Shown one piece after another: positions 26,421-34,236 of a DNA stretch of 64,000 nt. A program made the position numbers and the translations under genes. The notes beneath the pieces are model-generated. The model searched no databases, was not told the origin of the DNA, and worked only from the letters and a program-made list of their open reading frames with translations. Every line of letters starts with the position of its first letter. Position 1 is the first letter of the stretch. The stretch covers positions 1 to 64,000 of the forward strand of contig JBJHCW010000008.1 in the NCBI GenBank assembly GCA_050486205.1. The letters run 5' to 3'. This DNA comes from PWQG01 sp050486205. Its GTDB lineage: Bacteria; Pseudomonadota; Gammaproteobacteria; Pseudomonadales; Pseudohongiellaceae.

Positions 26421-27266
26421 ATGGACAGCAACAATTCAGCCTCACGTCACAGCTTTGAGTTCTTCCCGCCGCGCACTGCGGCGGGTGAGGACAAGCTGCG
26501 CGTGGTACACAGGGAACTGGCTACACTGAACCCGGGATTCTTCTCGGTCACCTATGGCGCTGGCGGCTCCACGCGTGACGGCACGCGGCAACTGGTCATG
26601 GACATTCACAAGGCGGGTTCGGCGGTAGCGCCGCACCTGTCCTTTGGTGGGTCCAGCACGGAGGCCATCGAAGCGCTGCTGAAACTGTACAAGGATGCGG
26701 GCATCAACCGGCTTGTCGCGCTGCGCGGGGACATCCCCTCTGGCACAGGGCCGGCAACCCAGCACTTCTATGCCAACGAGCTGGTGGAGTTCATCCGTCG
26801 TACGACCGGTGACCATTTCCACATTGAAGTGGCCTGTTATCCGGAGATCCACCCGCAGTCGGAAACCTACGAGCGCGACATCCACTTTTTCAAGAAGAAA
26901 GTTGACGCAGGGGCGAACAGTGCCATCACCCAGTACTTCTACAACCCCGATGCCTATTTCTGGTTTGTTGAACATTGCCGCAAGGCGGGCATTGAGGTGC
27001 CGATAGTGCCAGGTATCATGCCAATCACCAACTTCAGCAAACTGGTCCGCTTCAGTGACAGTTGTGGTGCAGAGATCCCGCGCTGGATTCGCCAGCGCCT
27101 GCAATCCTACGGGGATGACAGCGAAAGCATCCGCAGCTTCGGACTGGAGGTGGTCTCACATCTTTGCGAAAAACTGCTGGCAGGAGGCGCGCCCGGTCTG
27201 CACTTCTATACCATGAACCAGTCCGATGCCGTCATGAAACTGTGGAAGAATCTGTCACTGTCGTGA
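26421..27266 (+). CDS. metF: 5,10-methylenetetrahydrofolate reductase
   Basis: MetF reduces methylene-THF to methyl-THF for methionine synthesis, using FAD. The 281-residue barrel shows FEFFPPRT at the N-terminus, VTYGAGGSTRDGT, NRLVALRGDIP, HIEVACYPEIHPQS and the C-terminal GAPGLHFYTMNQ. It sits 10 bases after ahcY, so the two are co-transcribed. Together with metK they cover homocysteine remethylation and SAM recycling. Confidence 0.96.
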   Translation: MDSNNSASRHSFEFFPPRTAAGEDKLRVVHRELATLNPGFFSVTYGAGGSTRDGTRQLVMDIHKAGSAVAPHLSFGGSSTEAIEALLKLYKDAGINRLVALRGDIPSGTGPATQHFYANELVEFIRRTTGDHFHIEVACYPEIHPQSETYERDIHFFKKKVDAGANSAITQYFYNPDAYFWFVEHCRKAGIEVPIVPGIMPITNFSKLVRFSDSCGAEIPRWIRQRLQSYGDDSESIRSFGLEVVSHLCEKLLAGGAPGLHFYTMNQSDAVMKLWKNLSLS

Positions 27267-27301
27267 GAGTCACGTCAAGAGTCACGTCAAGAGTCACGCC
27301 A
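27266..27301. repeat. Three 12-bp tandem units before rsmE
   Basis: AGAGTCACGTCA occurs at 27266 and 27278, followed by AGAGTCACGCCA at 27290, whose last base is the A of the rsmE start codon. The array fills the whole metF-rsmE gap. Confidence 0.85.
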
Positions 27302-28035
27302 TGCGTATCACACGTGTTCACACACCTGACCAATCGCTGAGTGTTGGTGACTGTATCACGCTGGAGCGTGACGCGGCACATTACCTGGTGACTGTGCTGC
27401 GCCTGCGTCCCGGCGCCCGTGTTGCCCTGTTCAACGCGCAGGACGGTGAACTACTGGGTGAATTGCTCGCTGCGGACAAGAAACAGGTGTCCGTACGACT
27501 GCTGGAACAGCGCCAGGGTTCAGCCGACCCCGTTCTGCCCGTACACCTGGCAGTGGGTCTGTCGCGTGGCGAGAGAATGGACTATCTGATCCAGAAAGCC
27601 ACCGAGCTTGGCGCCAGCAGTGTCACACCGCTGTTTACCGAGCACTGCGAGGTGAAACTGGATCAAAAGCGCACGGAGAAACGGCTTGCCCACTGGCAGA
27701 AGGTGGCAGTGTCGGCCACCGAGCAGTGCGGCCGCTGCCGGGTGCCGGACGTTCATCCACCACTCGCACTGACAGACTGGCTGCAGGCTGATCACCAGGG
27801 ACTGACGCTGGTGCTGGATCATTGCGCCAGGCAGGGGCCACACAAAAGTGATCAGCAACCCTCCGGGATCACACTGCTCAGCGGCCCCGAAGGTGGCCTG
27901 AGCGCTGAAGAACTGTCTGCCGCTGCCGGGGCCGGATTCCAGCCCGCAGCACTGGGGCCACGTATACTTCGTACAGAAACCGCACCATTGGCGGCCCTGA
28001 GTGTGATTCAGTATCTGTGGGGGGATTTCACATAA
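27301..28035 (+). CDS. rsmE: 16S rRNA (uracil-1498-N3)-methyltransferase
   Basis: RsmE methylates U1498 of 16S rRNA using SAM. The 244-residue protein has an N-terminal PUA-like domain (about 1-70, HYLVTVLRLRPGARVALF) and a SPOUT domain with GERMDYLIQKATELG, TEQCGRCRVP, and the trefoil-knot SAM site LLSGPEGGLSAEE plus LGPRILRTETAPLAAL. It is likely co-transcribed with ahcY-metF. Its ribosome-binding site would lie within the 12-bp repeats and is weak. Confidence 0.95.
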   Translation: MRITRVHTPDQSLSVGDCITLERDAAHYLVTVLRLRPGARVALFNAQDGELLGELLAADKKQVSVRLLEQRQGSADPVLPVHLAVGLSRGERMDYLIQKATELGASSVTPLFTEHCEVKLDQKRTEKRLAHWQKVAVSATEQCGRCRVPDVHPPLALTDWLQADHQGLTLVLDHCARQGPHKSDQQPSGITLLSGPEGGLSAEELSAAAGAGFQPAALGPRILRTETAPLAALSVIQYLWGDFT

Positions 28036-28133
28036 GCCTGCAAGGCGCCTTTTGATATACTGCCTCCGCGCCAAATGATAGGGTGCCAAAGACGAAGCAC
28101 TATAAAGAAGAAGCACAATAAAAAGGAGGCCAC

Positions 28134-29495
28134 ATGGTTCCGATGACAAATGCAGCGGCGTTGAACAAGCAACTTAAAGGCGATGTGCTGTTACCCACAT
28201 CCCCAGGCTTCGATGAGGCACGCAGGCTCTGGAATGGCATGATTGATCGCAGGCCGGCGTTGATCGCACGCTGCGACAGCGCCGAAGATGTCATGGCAGC
28301 GGTAAACTTTGCCAGGGACAACGGATTGCGCCCGACAATGCGCGGCGGGGCCCACGGGGTTGCTGGTCACGCCGTTGTGGAAGACGGCCTGATGATCGAC
28401 CTTTCCCGAATGAATGCGGTCACGGTGGACGCGGTCTCCCGTACGGCCCGGGTGGGTCCTGGCGCAACACTTGGCGATATGGATGCAGCCACCCAGAAAG
28501 TCGGGTTGGCCACCACCGGGGGTGTCGATTCGCGAACCGGTGTTGCCGGCCTGACGCTGGGCGGTGGCATGGGCTGGCTGGCACGCAGTTTTGGCCTGTC
28601 CATAGACAACCTCATTGCGGTTGATATTGTGACCGCAGACGGCAAGTTGCAACGCGCCAGCGCTGACAAAAATGCCGACCTGTTCTGGGCGGTACGCGGT
28701 GGTGGCGGGCGCTTTGGCGTGATTACCGGTTTCGAGTTCCGTCTCCATCCTGTGGGCCCGAAGGTCGCCACGGCGCAGGTTTTCCATCCCGGCAGTGACG
28801 CTGCTGGCGCACTGCGGTTTTTCCGCGACTTCATGGCCACGGCACCGGACAGCATCGGCTGCTCGGCCATGGTCCTGACCATACCACCGGTGGAACCTTT
28901 TCCCGAAGCCCATCACGGCAGAACAGCGGTAGCCCTGGTCGGCTGTTATTCCGGTCCCGTGGAAGAGGGCCTGGAGGCACTTGAAAAGCTCAAGGACTAC
29001 GGCGAACCGATTCTGGGATTTGTGGCGCCGGCTGACTACGCAGATTTTCAACGCAGCTTCAATGAAGCCACCCCGGACGGAGGTCGATACTACTGGAAAT
29101 CACAGTACCTGCAGGCACTTTCCAATGAGGCCATCGAAGCCTTTGTGCCACATATCGAGTCCCTGCCGGGCCCCTACACTGCCATTGCATTTGAAACCAT
29201 GGGTGGCGCCATCGGCCGTGTTGACACCACGGCAACCGCCTTTCCTCATCGCAGCGCACCCTTCAATTTCGGGGCCTGGGCCGGCTGGGTGGATCCTGCT
29301 GAAGATGAGAAGTGCATAGCCTGGGTCAGGGCACTTCACGACGCCATGATCCCCTATTCCACCGGTGGGGTTTACGCCAACTATCTGGACCGGGACGACG
29401 GCGACCGACTGAAGAGCGCCTTCGGTGACAACCACGAGCGCCTGCAGCAGATAAAAGCAAAGTACGACCCGGATAATCTGTTTCAATCGGGCTAG
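28134..29495 (+). CDS. FAD-linked oxidase, berberine-bridge-enzyme type
   Basis: A 453-residue VAO-family oxidoreductase. The FAD domain has MRGGAHGVAGHAVV, whose His would carry the covalent flavin. It continues with GGVDSRTGVAGLTLGGGMGWL, DIVTADGKL and FWAVRGGGGRFGVITGFEF. The C-terminal berberine-bridge segment YANYLDRDDGDRLKSAFGDN precedes KYDPDNLFQ. The Cys of bicovalent enzymes appears absent (GGVDSRTG), suggesting single covalent attachment. A strong AAGGAGG precedes the ATG. The substrate is unknown; sugars, alkaloids and phenolics are known for relatives. Confidence 0.85.
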   Translation: MVPMTNAAALNKQLKGDVLLPTSPGFDEARRLWNGMIDRRPALIARCDSAEDVMAAVNFARDNGLRPTMRGGAHGVAGHAVVEDGLMIDLSRMNAVTVDAVSRTARVGPGATLGDMDAATQKVGLATTGGVDSRTGVAGLTLGGGMGWLARSFGLSIDNLIAVDIVTADGKLQRASADKNADLFWAVRGGGGRFGVITGFEFRLHPVGPKVATAQVFHPGSDAAGALRFFRDFMATAPDSIGCSAMVLTIPPVEPFPEAHHGRTAVALVGCYSGPVEEGLEALEKLKDYGEPILGFVAPADYADFQRSFNEATPDGGRYYWKSQYLQALSNEAIEAFVPHIESLPGPYTAIAFETMGGAIGRVDTTATAFPHRSAPFNFGAWAGWVDPAEDEKCIAWVRALHDAMIPYSTGGVYANYLDRDDGDRLKSAFGDNHERLQQIKAKYDPDNLFQSG

Positions 29496-29603
29496 CTGAT
29501 TGCCTTCTTCACAGGTTAGTGAGCTATCGGGCGAACTGCTCACCGCTGGCAGAACGGACGATCTGATCCAGAAAGCCGCCGGGCCGGGCGCCCGCGGGGC
29601 GCG

Positions 29604-30069
29604 TCATACAGGACACCAGATGAAAACAAAGCGGTTGATGGCAATGAGTGTGTCACTGACCATGAAGATCAGGGCACCCATCGCCACCCACAGGAATTGA
29701 TGATCATCACGAAAGGCGGCTGACCTGCCAACGGCACTGTGTCAGAAACAGCGCAGTGTAAGTGAGCTGCGCCAGCAGAAAAGCAATCAGTCCCTGCACA
29801 AACAGTCCATCCAGCGCCAGTTGCAACAGCAGGGCAATATACAGGAAACTGAAGCCGATGAAGGCTAACAGCCAGAGCAACGAAAGGGGCGCAAGGATAC
29901 TTTTGGTGGTTGCGGGGATTGCCAGCCATGTTCTGTTATCCACTTTTTTCTTTCCATCAACATACATCGGTTTGATATTGGCGTCACTCCACCGGTCTGC
30001 CCGACACATGCTTTGGCCATCAGAAACGGCAACCACCCTGTAAATAAATCTGTCCCCTTTTTTGGGCAA
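29604..30069 (-). pseudogene. Decayed YhhN/TMEM86-family (lysoplasmalogenase-like) gene
   Basis: The minus strand first encodes a 120-residue hydrophobic protein with LDGLFVQGLIAFLLAQLTY, which resembles the YhhN family. That frame stops at 29707. About 10 bases later another frame gives FLWVAMGALIFMVSDTLI and AINRFVFIW, like a later transmembrane segment of the same family, before stopping at 29604. Roughly 60-70 residues that should lie between, and the C-terminal helices, are missing. I read this as one gene broken by an internal deletion, a frameshift and 3' loss. The family call is from memory of YhhN patterns. Confidence 0.5.
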
Positions 30070-30094
30070 AAAAAAGCCCCTCCGGGGAGGGGCT
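30068..30094 (-). terminator. Intrinsic terminator downstream of amtB
   Basis: AGCCCCTCC (30075-30083) pairs with GGAGGGGCT (30086-30094). On the minus strand the stem is followed by a run of eight T. It ends transcripts from glnK-amtB about 35 bases after the amtB stop codon. Confidence 0.88.
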
Positions 30095-30128
30095 CAATAG
30101 GGGAGTTTCCTGCGATTGACCTTGCGGG

Positions 30129-31391
30129 TTACCTGGTGAACTCCGGGTAGGCCTCCAGGCCACACTCGGAAATATCCACACCGGTGTCTTCCTCTTCTTC
30201 GCTGACACGAATACCCATGATGGTTTTCAGCGCAATCCAGACAATGAAGCTGGTGGCAAATACCCAGACAAAGATGGTGAGAGCACCAACAATCTGGCCA
30301 ACAAATGTGGCATCAGCGTTGGTGATCGGCACCAGCAACAGACCCAGCAGACCACAGGTACCGTGTACCGAGATGGCACCCACCGGATCGTCAATGCGGA
30401 TCTTGTCGAAGGCCACGATGCTGCCAACAACAATACAGCCACCGATGGCACCAAAGATCAGCGCCTGCAGGGCAGTGGGTGTGGCCGGCTCGGCGGTGAT
30501 GGTCACCAGACCAGCCAATGCGCCGTTGAGCGCCATGGTCAGGTCAGCCTTGCCGAACGCCAGGCGGGCGGCAACCAGCGCAGCAATCAGGCCACCAGCA
30601 GCGGCGGCGTTGGTGTTCAGGAACACCAGGGCGACTTCGTTGGCGCTGGTGATGTCACCAAGCTTCAGTACCGAACCACCGTTGAAACCGAACCAGCCCA
30701 TCCACAGGATGAAGGTACCCAGCGTGGCCAGCGGCAGGTTGGCACCAGGGATCGGCTTCACCGTGCCGTCGGCGGCGTACTTGCCTTTACGTGCACCCAG
30801 CAGGATGACACCGGCCAGCGCCGCAGCCGCACCGGCCATGTGCACAATGCCAGAGCCAGCAAAGTCAGAGAAGCCCAGGTCGCCCAGATTGAACAGACCG
30901 AATACGTCAGCCTCGCCCCATGTCCAGGAGCCTTCCATCGGGTAGATGAAGCCGGTCAGCACCACAGCAAAAGCCAGGAATGCCCAGAGCTTCATACGCT
31001 CGGCCACAGCACCGGACACAATGGACATGGCCGTGGCCACGAATACCACCTGGAAGAAGAAGTCAGAAGCATCCGAGTATACCGAGTCGCCGCCGAAGCC
31101 TTCTTCGGCAGACGCTGCCAGGGCGTCAGCAACCAGCGTGTCACCACCGTCTATGCCACTCAGGAAGAAGCCGCCGCCGTACATGATGGCGTAGCCGCAG
31201 ACCAGATACATGGTGCACGAGACCGCATACAATGCGACGTTCTTGGTCAGAATCTCGGTTGTGTTCTTGGAGCGCACAAGGCCAGCCTCAAGCATCGAGA
31301 AGCCTGCCGCCATCCACATGACAAGGGCACCACATACCAGAAAGTAGAAGGTGTCCATTGCGTACTGCAGTTCAAAAATTTGGTTTTCCAC
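30129..31391 (-). CDS. amtB: Ammonium transporter
   Basis: AmtB moves ammonium/ammonia across the inner membrane when nitrogen is scarce. The 420-residue protein has eleven predicted membrane segments with the pore twin histidines in SGIVHMAGA and SVHGTCGLLG. It also has AAGFSMLEAGLVRSKN and the NTNAAAAGG segment. The C-terminal cytosolic tail VDISECGLEAYPEF matches the GlnK-contacting region. It lies 84 bases after glnK and shares its nitrogen-controlled promoter. No cleavable signal peptide is obvious. Confidence 0.96.
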   Translation of the reverse strand: MENQIFELQYAMDTFYFLVCGALVMWMAAGFSMLEAGLVRSKNTTEILTKNVALYAVSCTMYLVCGYAIMYGGGFFLSGIDGGDTLVADALAASAEEGFGGDSVYSDASDFFFQVVFVATAMSIVSGAVAERMKLWAFLAFAVVLTGFIYPMEGSWTWGEADVFGLFNLGDLGFSDFAGSGIVHMAGAAAALAGVILLGARKGKYAADGTVKPIPGANLPLATLGTFILWMGWFGFNGGSVLKLGDITSANEVALVFLNTNAAAAGGLIAALVAARLAFGKADLTMALNGALAGLVTITAEPATPTALQALIFGAIGGCIVVGSIVAFDKIRIDDPVGAISVHGTCGLLGLLLVPITNADATFVGQIVGALTIFVWVFATSFIVWIALKTIMGIRVSEEEEDTGVDISECGLEAYPEFTR

Positions 31392-31475
31392 CGTTAGTTC
31401 CTCCGAAACAGGTCATAACCCCTCGTTAATCCCTGCTTGCTGTCATTGTTGATCCTGTCGGGTGAGAGTCGACCC

Positions 31476-31814
31476 TTACACTGCCGCTTCGCCGGTTTCA
31501 CCGGTTCGGATACGGATGACCTGCTGCAGATCTGCAACAAAGATCTTGCCGTCACCGATCTTGCCGGTATTGGCTGCCTTGGTGATCGCTTCCAGTGTCT
31601 GATCCAACAGATCGTCACCAATCGCAACCTCGATCTTCACCTTCGGAAGAAAGTCCACCACGTACTCCGCGCCGCGATACAGCTCAGTGTGTCCCTTCTG
31701 CCTGCCAAAGCCTTTGACTTCGGTGACAGTGATACCCTGCACACCGATCTCGGACAGCGCCTCGCGCGCATCGTCCAGCTTGAATGGCTTGATAATCGCC
31801 GTTACCAGTTTCAT
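31476..31814 (-). CDS. glnK: Nitrogen regulatory protein PII (GlnK type)
   Basis: A 112-residue PII protein that binds ATP/ADP and 2-oxoglutarate and blocks AmtB when nitrogen is sufficient. The T-loop has Tyr51 (uridylylation site) in ELYRGAEYVVDF. The KPFKLDDAREAL start, the GKIGDGKIFV B-loop and the RIRTGE end are canonical. Its place just before amtB and the sigma-54/NtrC signals upstream support GlnK rather than GlnB. Confidence 0.96.
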   Translation of the reverse strand: MKLVTAIIKPFKLDDAREALSEIGVQGITVTEVKGFGRQKGHTELYRGAEYVVDFLPKVKIEVAIGDDLLDQTLEAITKAANTGKIGDGKIFVADLQQVIRIRTGETGEAAV

Positions 31815-31882
31815 ATGTCTGCTCCTTTCCTCTTTAATACCGGCGCTGTTTATTCAGCACAGATACACCTGGCACAGCACTA

Positions 31883-31898
31883 TGCACGGGGTGTGCCA
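31883..31898 (-). promoter_or_regulatory. Sigma-54 promoter of glnK-amtB
   Basis: On the minus strand the sequence is TGGCACACCCCGTGCA. It has the -24 GG and -12 GC with correct spacing and 15 of 16 matches to the consensus TGGCAC(A/G)NNNNTTGCA. It lies about 70 bases before the glnK start codon. Confidence 0.83.
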
Positions 31899-31982
31899 GT
31901 TAAGGTTTATCTTTTTGAATCAGTGATTTGGGGAAGGCATACGTCAAAATACGCAATTTCATGCGTAGACGGCCCCGTGAAA

Positions 31983-31999
31983 CGCACCAAACAGGTGCG
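31983..31999. promoter_or_regulatory. NtrC-type enhancer site
   Basis: CGCACC-AAACA-GGTGCG is a perfect dyad matching the NtrC consensus GCACC-N5-GGTGC. It lies about 100 bases upstream of the sigma-54 promoter, a normal enhancer distance. A weaker half-site GGTGC occurs at 32036-32040. Confidence 0.75.
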
Positions 32000-32148
32000 C
32001 TTCGGGTGATCTGGCACACAATCGGCGCCCAATTTGGTGCACGCCCGTCCGTAACTGTGCACACAATCGTTCACTGACCCGGCAAAGCGGATTCTGGTAT
32101 GCTGATGCCATGGGGTGTGTAAACCCGGCAACACAGGTGAAACAAGCG

Positions 32149-32433
32149 ATGGACAGAAAAATCCTGGACGACATCAGCGAGCAACTGGCGCGCTTGGCGC
32201 CGCAGGCCCGGGCAGCAGGGGAAGATGTGAGACAGACGCTGTCGGCCAGCCTGCAAAAGGGTTTTGCCCGGATGGACCTGCTGACCCGTGAAGAGTTCGA
32301 GCAGCAGGCGTTGGCGCTGGTGCGCGCCCAGCAGCGTATCGATGCGCTGGAACAGACAGTGAAGCAGCTCGAGCAGCGTGTGGCAGCACTGGAATCTGGC
32401 CAGACAGAATCGCCGGCCGCTGGCGCCGACTGA
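32149..32433 (+). CDS. ubiK: Ubiquinone biosynthesis accessory factor UbiK (YqiC/BMFP)
   Basis: A 94-residue, mostly helical protein beginning MDRKILDDISEQLARL, with a C-terminal coiled coil (REEFEQQALALVRAQQRIDA onward) and a short Ala/Ser tail. UbiK forms a complex with UbiJ that supports aerobic ubiquinone synthesis. It diverges from glnK and converges with comM, the arrangement seen in Pseudomonas. The frame is open 13 codons further upstream, but this start matches the family. Confidence 0.9.
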   Translation: MDRKILDDISEQLARLAPQARAAGEDVRQTLSASLQKGFARMDLLTREEFEQQALALVRAQQRIDALEQTVKQLEQRVAALESGQTESPAAGAD

Positions 32434-32437
32434 GCAT

Positions 32438-34027
32438 TCAGCCTGACGCCGCCGGCGCTGCCAACTGTTGAAGCCAGGCATCGAGTTGCCGCAGCCCTAT
32501 GGCTTCTGCCACATGCTCAGCAGCAAGGATATCCGCATCATCCAGATCGGCTATGGTGCGCGCCACGCGCAGCAGGCGATGGCCGGTCCGCAGGGACAAC
32601 TGCCGGCGCCTGAGCAGATCCTGGAACAGGCGCTGTCCTTCCGGCGCCATGGCACAATGCTTCAGCAGTGACTCACCGCCCAGCTCCGCATTCGCTGCAC
32701 CACGCGCCTGCTGACGCGCCCGGCACCTGATGACCTGTTCGCGTGCCCACTGCGTTGTCATTGCCGCCGGGCGGGTATCAAGCGGTGTCCTTTTGCCTGC
32801 CGGTTCCGGCACCGGCACCGGCACCGGCATGACGGGCCGCTCCATGGCAATGGTCATGTCAAGACGATCGAGCAGCGGCCCGGACAACCTGTCCAGATAC
32901 CGGCGAATACGCGCTGCCGTGCAGCGGCAGGCCGTGGTTTCATCCGTGGCATATCCACAGGGGCAGGGGTTCATCGCCGCCAGCAACTGGAATCGGGCCG
33001 GATAGGACATCCTGCCGTGTACGCGGCTGATGGTGATCCGGCCGGATTCCAGCGGCTCTCGCAGCGTTTCCAGCACCGCGCGCGGGAACTCGGGCAACTC
33101 ATCCAGAAACAGCACACCACGATGGGCCAGGGACACCTCGCCCGGCGCGCTGTTTCTGCCCCCACCCACAATGGCCACCCCGGTGGTGCTGTGATGCGGG
33201 CTGCGGCAGGGCGGCTGGTACCAGTCGCCAGCGCTGCGGTGTTGTCCGTGGCCGGCTACCGAGCGGATGGCCGCCACATCCAGAGCCTCTTCCTCGGTCA
33301 ACGGTGGCAGCAGTGCTTGCATGGCATTGACCAACAATGTCTTGCCAATTCCCGGCGGACCGCACAGCAGGACGTTGTGGCGGCCAGCCGCCGCAATCAT
33401 CATGGCGCGTTTGGCCAGATGATGACCGTGAATGTCCTGGAGTCGTGGCAGGTCCGACAAGGCAGCCTGCCTGGCCGGCGCCCGGTATCGGCACACCGTC
33501 AGATGGCCACCATCTGCCGGGTCCTGAAGACTGTGGCAGATGCCCAGCAGATCCGCCGCGCTGACCGCGTTCACCTGGCGCAGCAGTGAGGCTTCCCCGG
33601 CGTTGGCTGCCGGAATGAGCAGCGTGCGGTTGTTGTCACGACCGGCCAGCAGGGCAGGCAGCACGCCATCCACCGCCCGCAGCTGCCCGGTCAGTGCCAA
33701 CTCGCCCAGCACCTCATACCGGGCCAGCGCATCGGCAGGAATCTGTGCAGAGGCGGCGAGAATGCCGAGTGCTATGGCCAGATCAAAGCGACCGCCGGAC
33801 TTTGGCAGTTCAGCAGGGGCCAGGTTGACGGTGATTCGCCGGGCCGGGAAGACCATGCCGCTGTTGATGATGGCGCTGCGCACCCGCTCACGACTCTCTC
33901 GCACCACAGTTTCAGGCAGGCCAACAATGGCCATGCCGGGCAGCCCATTGGAAAGATGGGTCTCCACCGTGACCAGCGGCGCTTCCAATCCACAATTGGC
34001 ACGTGTGTACACCACAGCAAGCGACAT
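32438..34027 (-). CDS. comM: ComM/YifB AAA+ helicase (Mg-chelatase-like)
   Basis: ComM is a hexameric branch-migration helicase that extends recombination during natural transformation. The 529-residue protein has an N-terminal Lon-protease-like domain (MSLAVVYTRANCGLEAPLVT), Walker A LCGPPGIGKTLLVNA at about 215-230, Walker B GVLFLDELPEF, a Cys cluster MNPCPCGYATDETTACRC and a C-terminal helical domain. The frame is open upstream to 34177, but the chosen start matches family N-termini. It converges with ubiK, stops 4 bases apart, and has 13-bp repeats upstream. Confidence 0.95.
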   Translation of the reverse strand: MSLAVVYTRANCGLEAPLVTVETHLSNGLPGMAIVGLPETVVRESRERVRSAIINSGMVFPARRITVNLAPAELPKSGGRFDLAIALGILAASAQIPADALARYEVLGELALTGQLRAVDGVLPALLAGRDNNRTLLIPAANAGEASLLRQVNAVSAADLLGICHSLQDPADGGHLTVCRYRAPARQAALSDLPRLQDIHGHHLAKRAMMIAAAGRHNVLLCGPPGIGKTLLVNAMQALLPPLTEEEALDVAAIRSVAGHGQHRSAGDWYQPPCRSPHHSTTGVAIVGGGRNSAPGEVSLAHRGVLFLDELPEFPRAVLETLREPLESGRITISRVHGRMSYPARFQLLAAMNPCPCGYATDETTACRCTAARIRRYLDRLSGPLLDRLDMTIAMERPVMPVPVPVPEPAGKRTPLDTRPAAMTTQWAREQVIRCRARQQARGAANAELGGESLLKHCAMAPEGQRLFQDLLRRRQLSLRTGHRLLRVARTIADLDDADILAAEHVAEAIGLRQLDAWLQQLAAPAASG

Positions 34028-34057
34028 GTATTTCTCCAGTACCCTTGGGGTGTGGGG

Positions 34058-34109
34058 CAGGGTTACAGGACAGGGTTGCAGAACAGGGTTGCAGAACAGG
34101 GTTGCAGAA
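34058..34109. repeat. Four 13-bp tandem units before comM
   Basis: CAGGGTTGCAGAA is repeated exactly at 34071, 34084 and 34097, preceded by CAGGGTTACAGGA at 34058. Decayed ~12-base units continue to about 34140. The array begins 31 bases upstream of the comM start, within the likely promoter or leader. Confidence 0.88.
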
Positions 34110-34236
34110 AAGAGTGCAGGCAAGAATGCAGAAAAGGGTGTAATCCAGGTTTTAGTACAGAGTCGGCATTTGTGCAAATGCCCGGTAGTGCCCTGTCTGG
34201 TAAGTTCTCATCATGTCAGAGCTCCCGCGGGGCGGG

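Noticed and set aside
24962..26434. 490-residue open frame antisense to ahcY
   Set aside because: It mirrors the highly conserved ahcY coding frame in GC-rich DNA. Its composition (many His, Gln, Val, Leu) is typical of an antisense shadow, and it has no family motif.
30363..31397. 344-residue open frame antisense to amtB
   Set aside because: Its His/Gln/Arg/Gly-rich sequence without domains is the shadow of amtB on the other strand.
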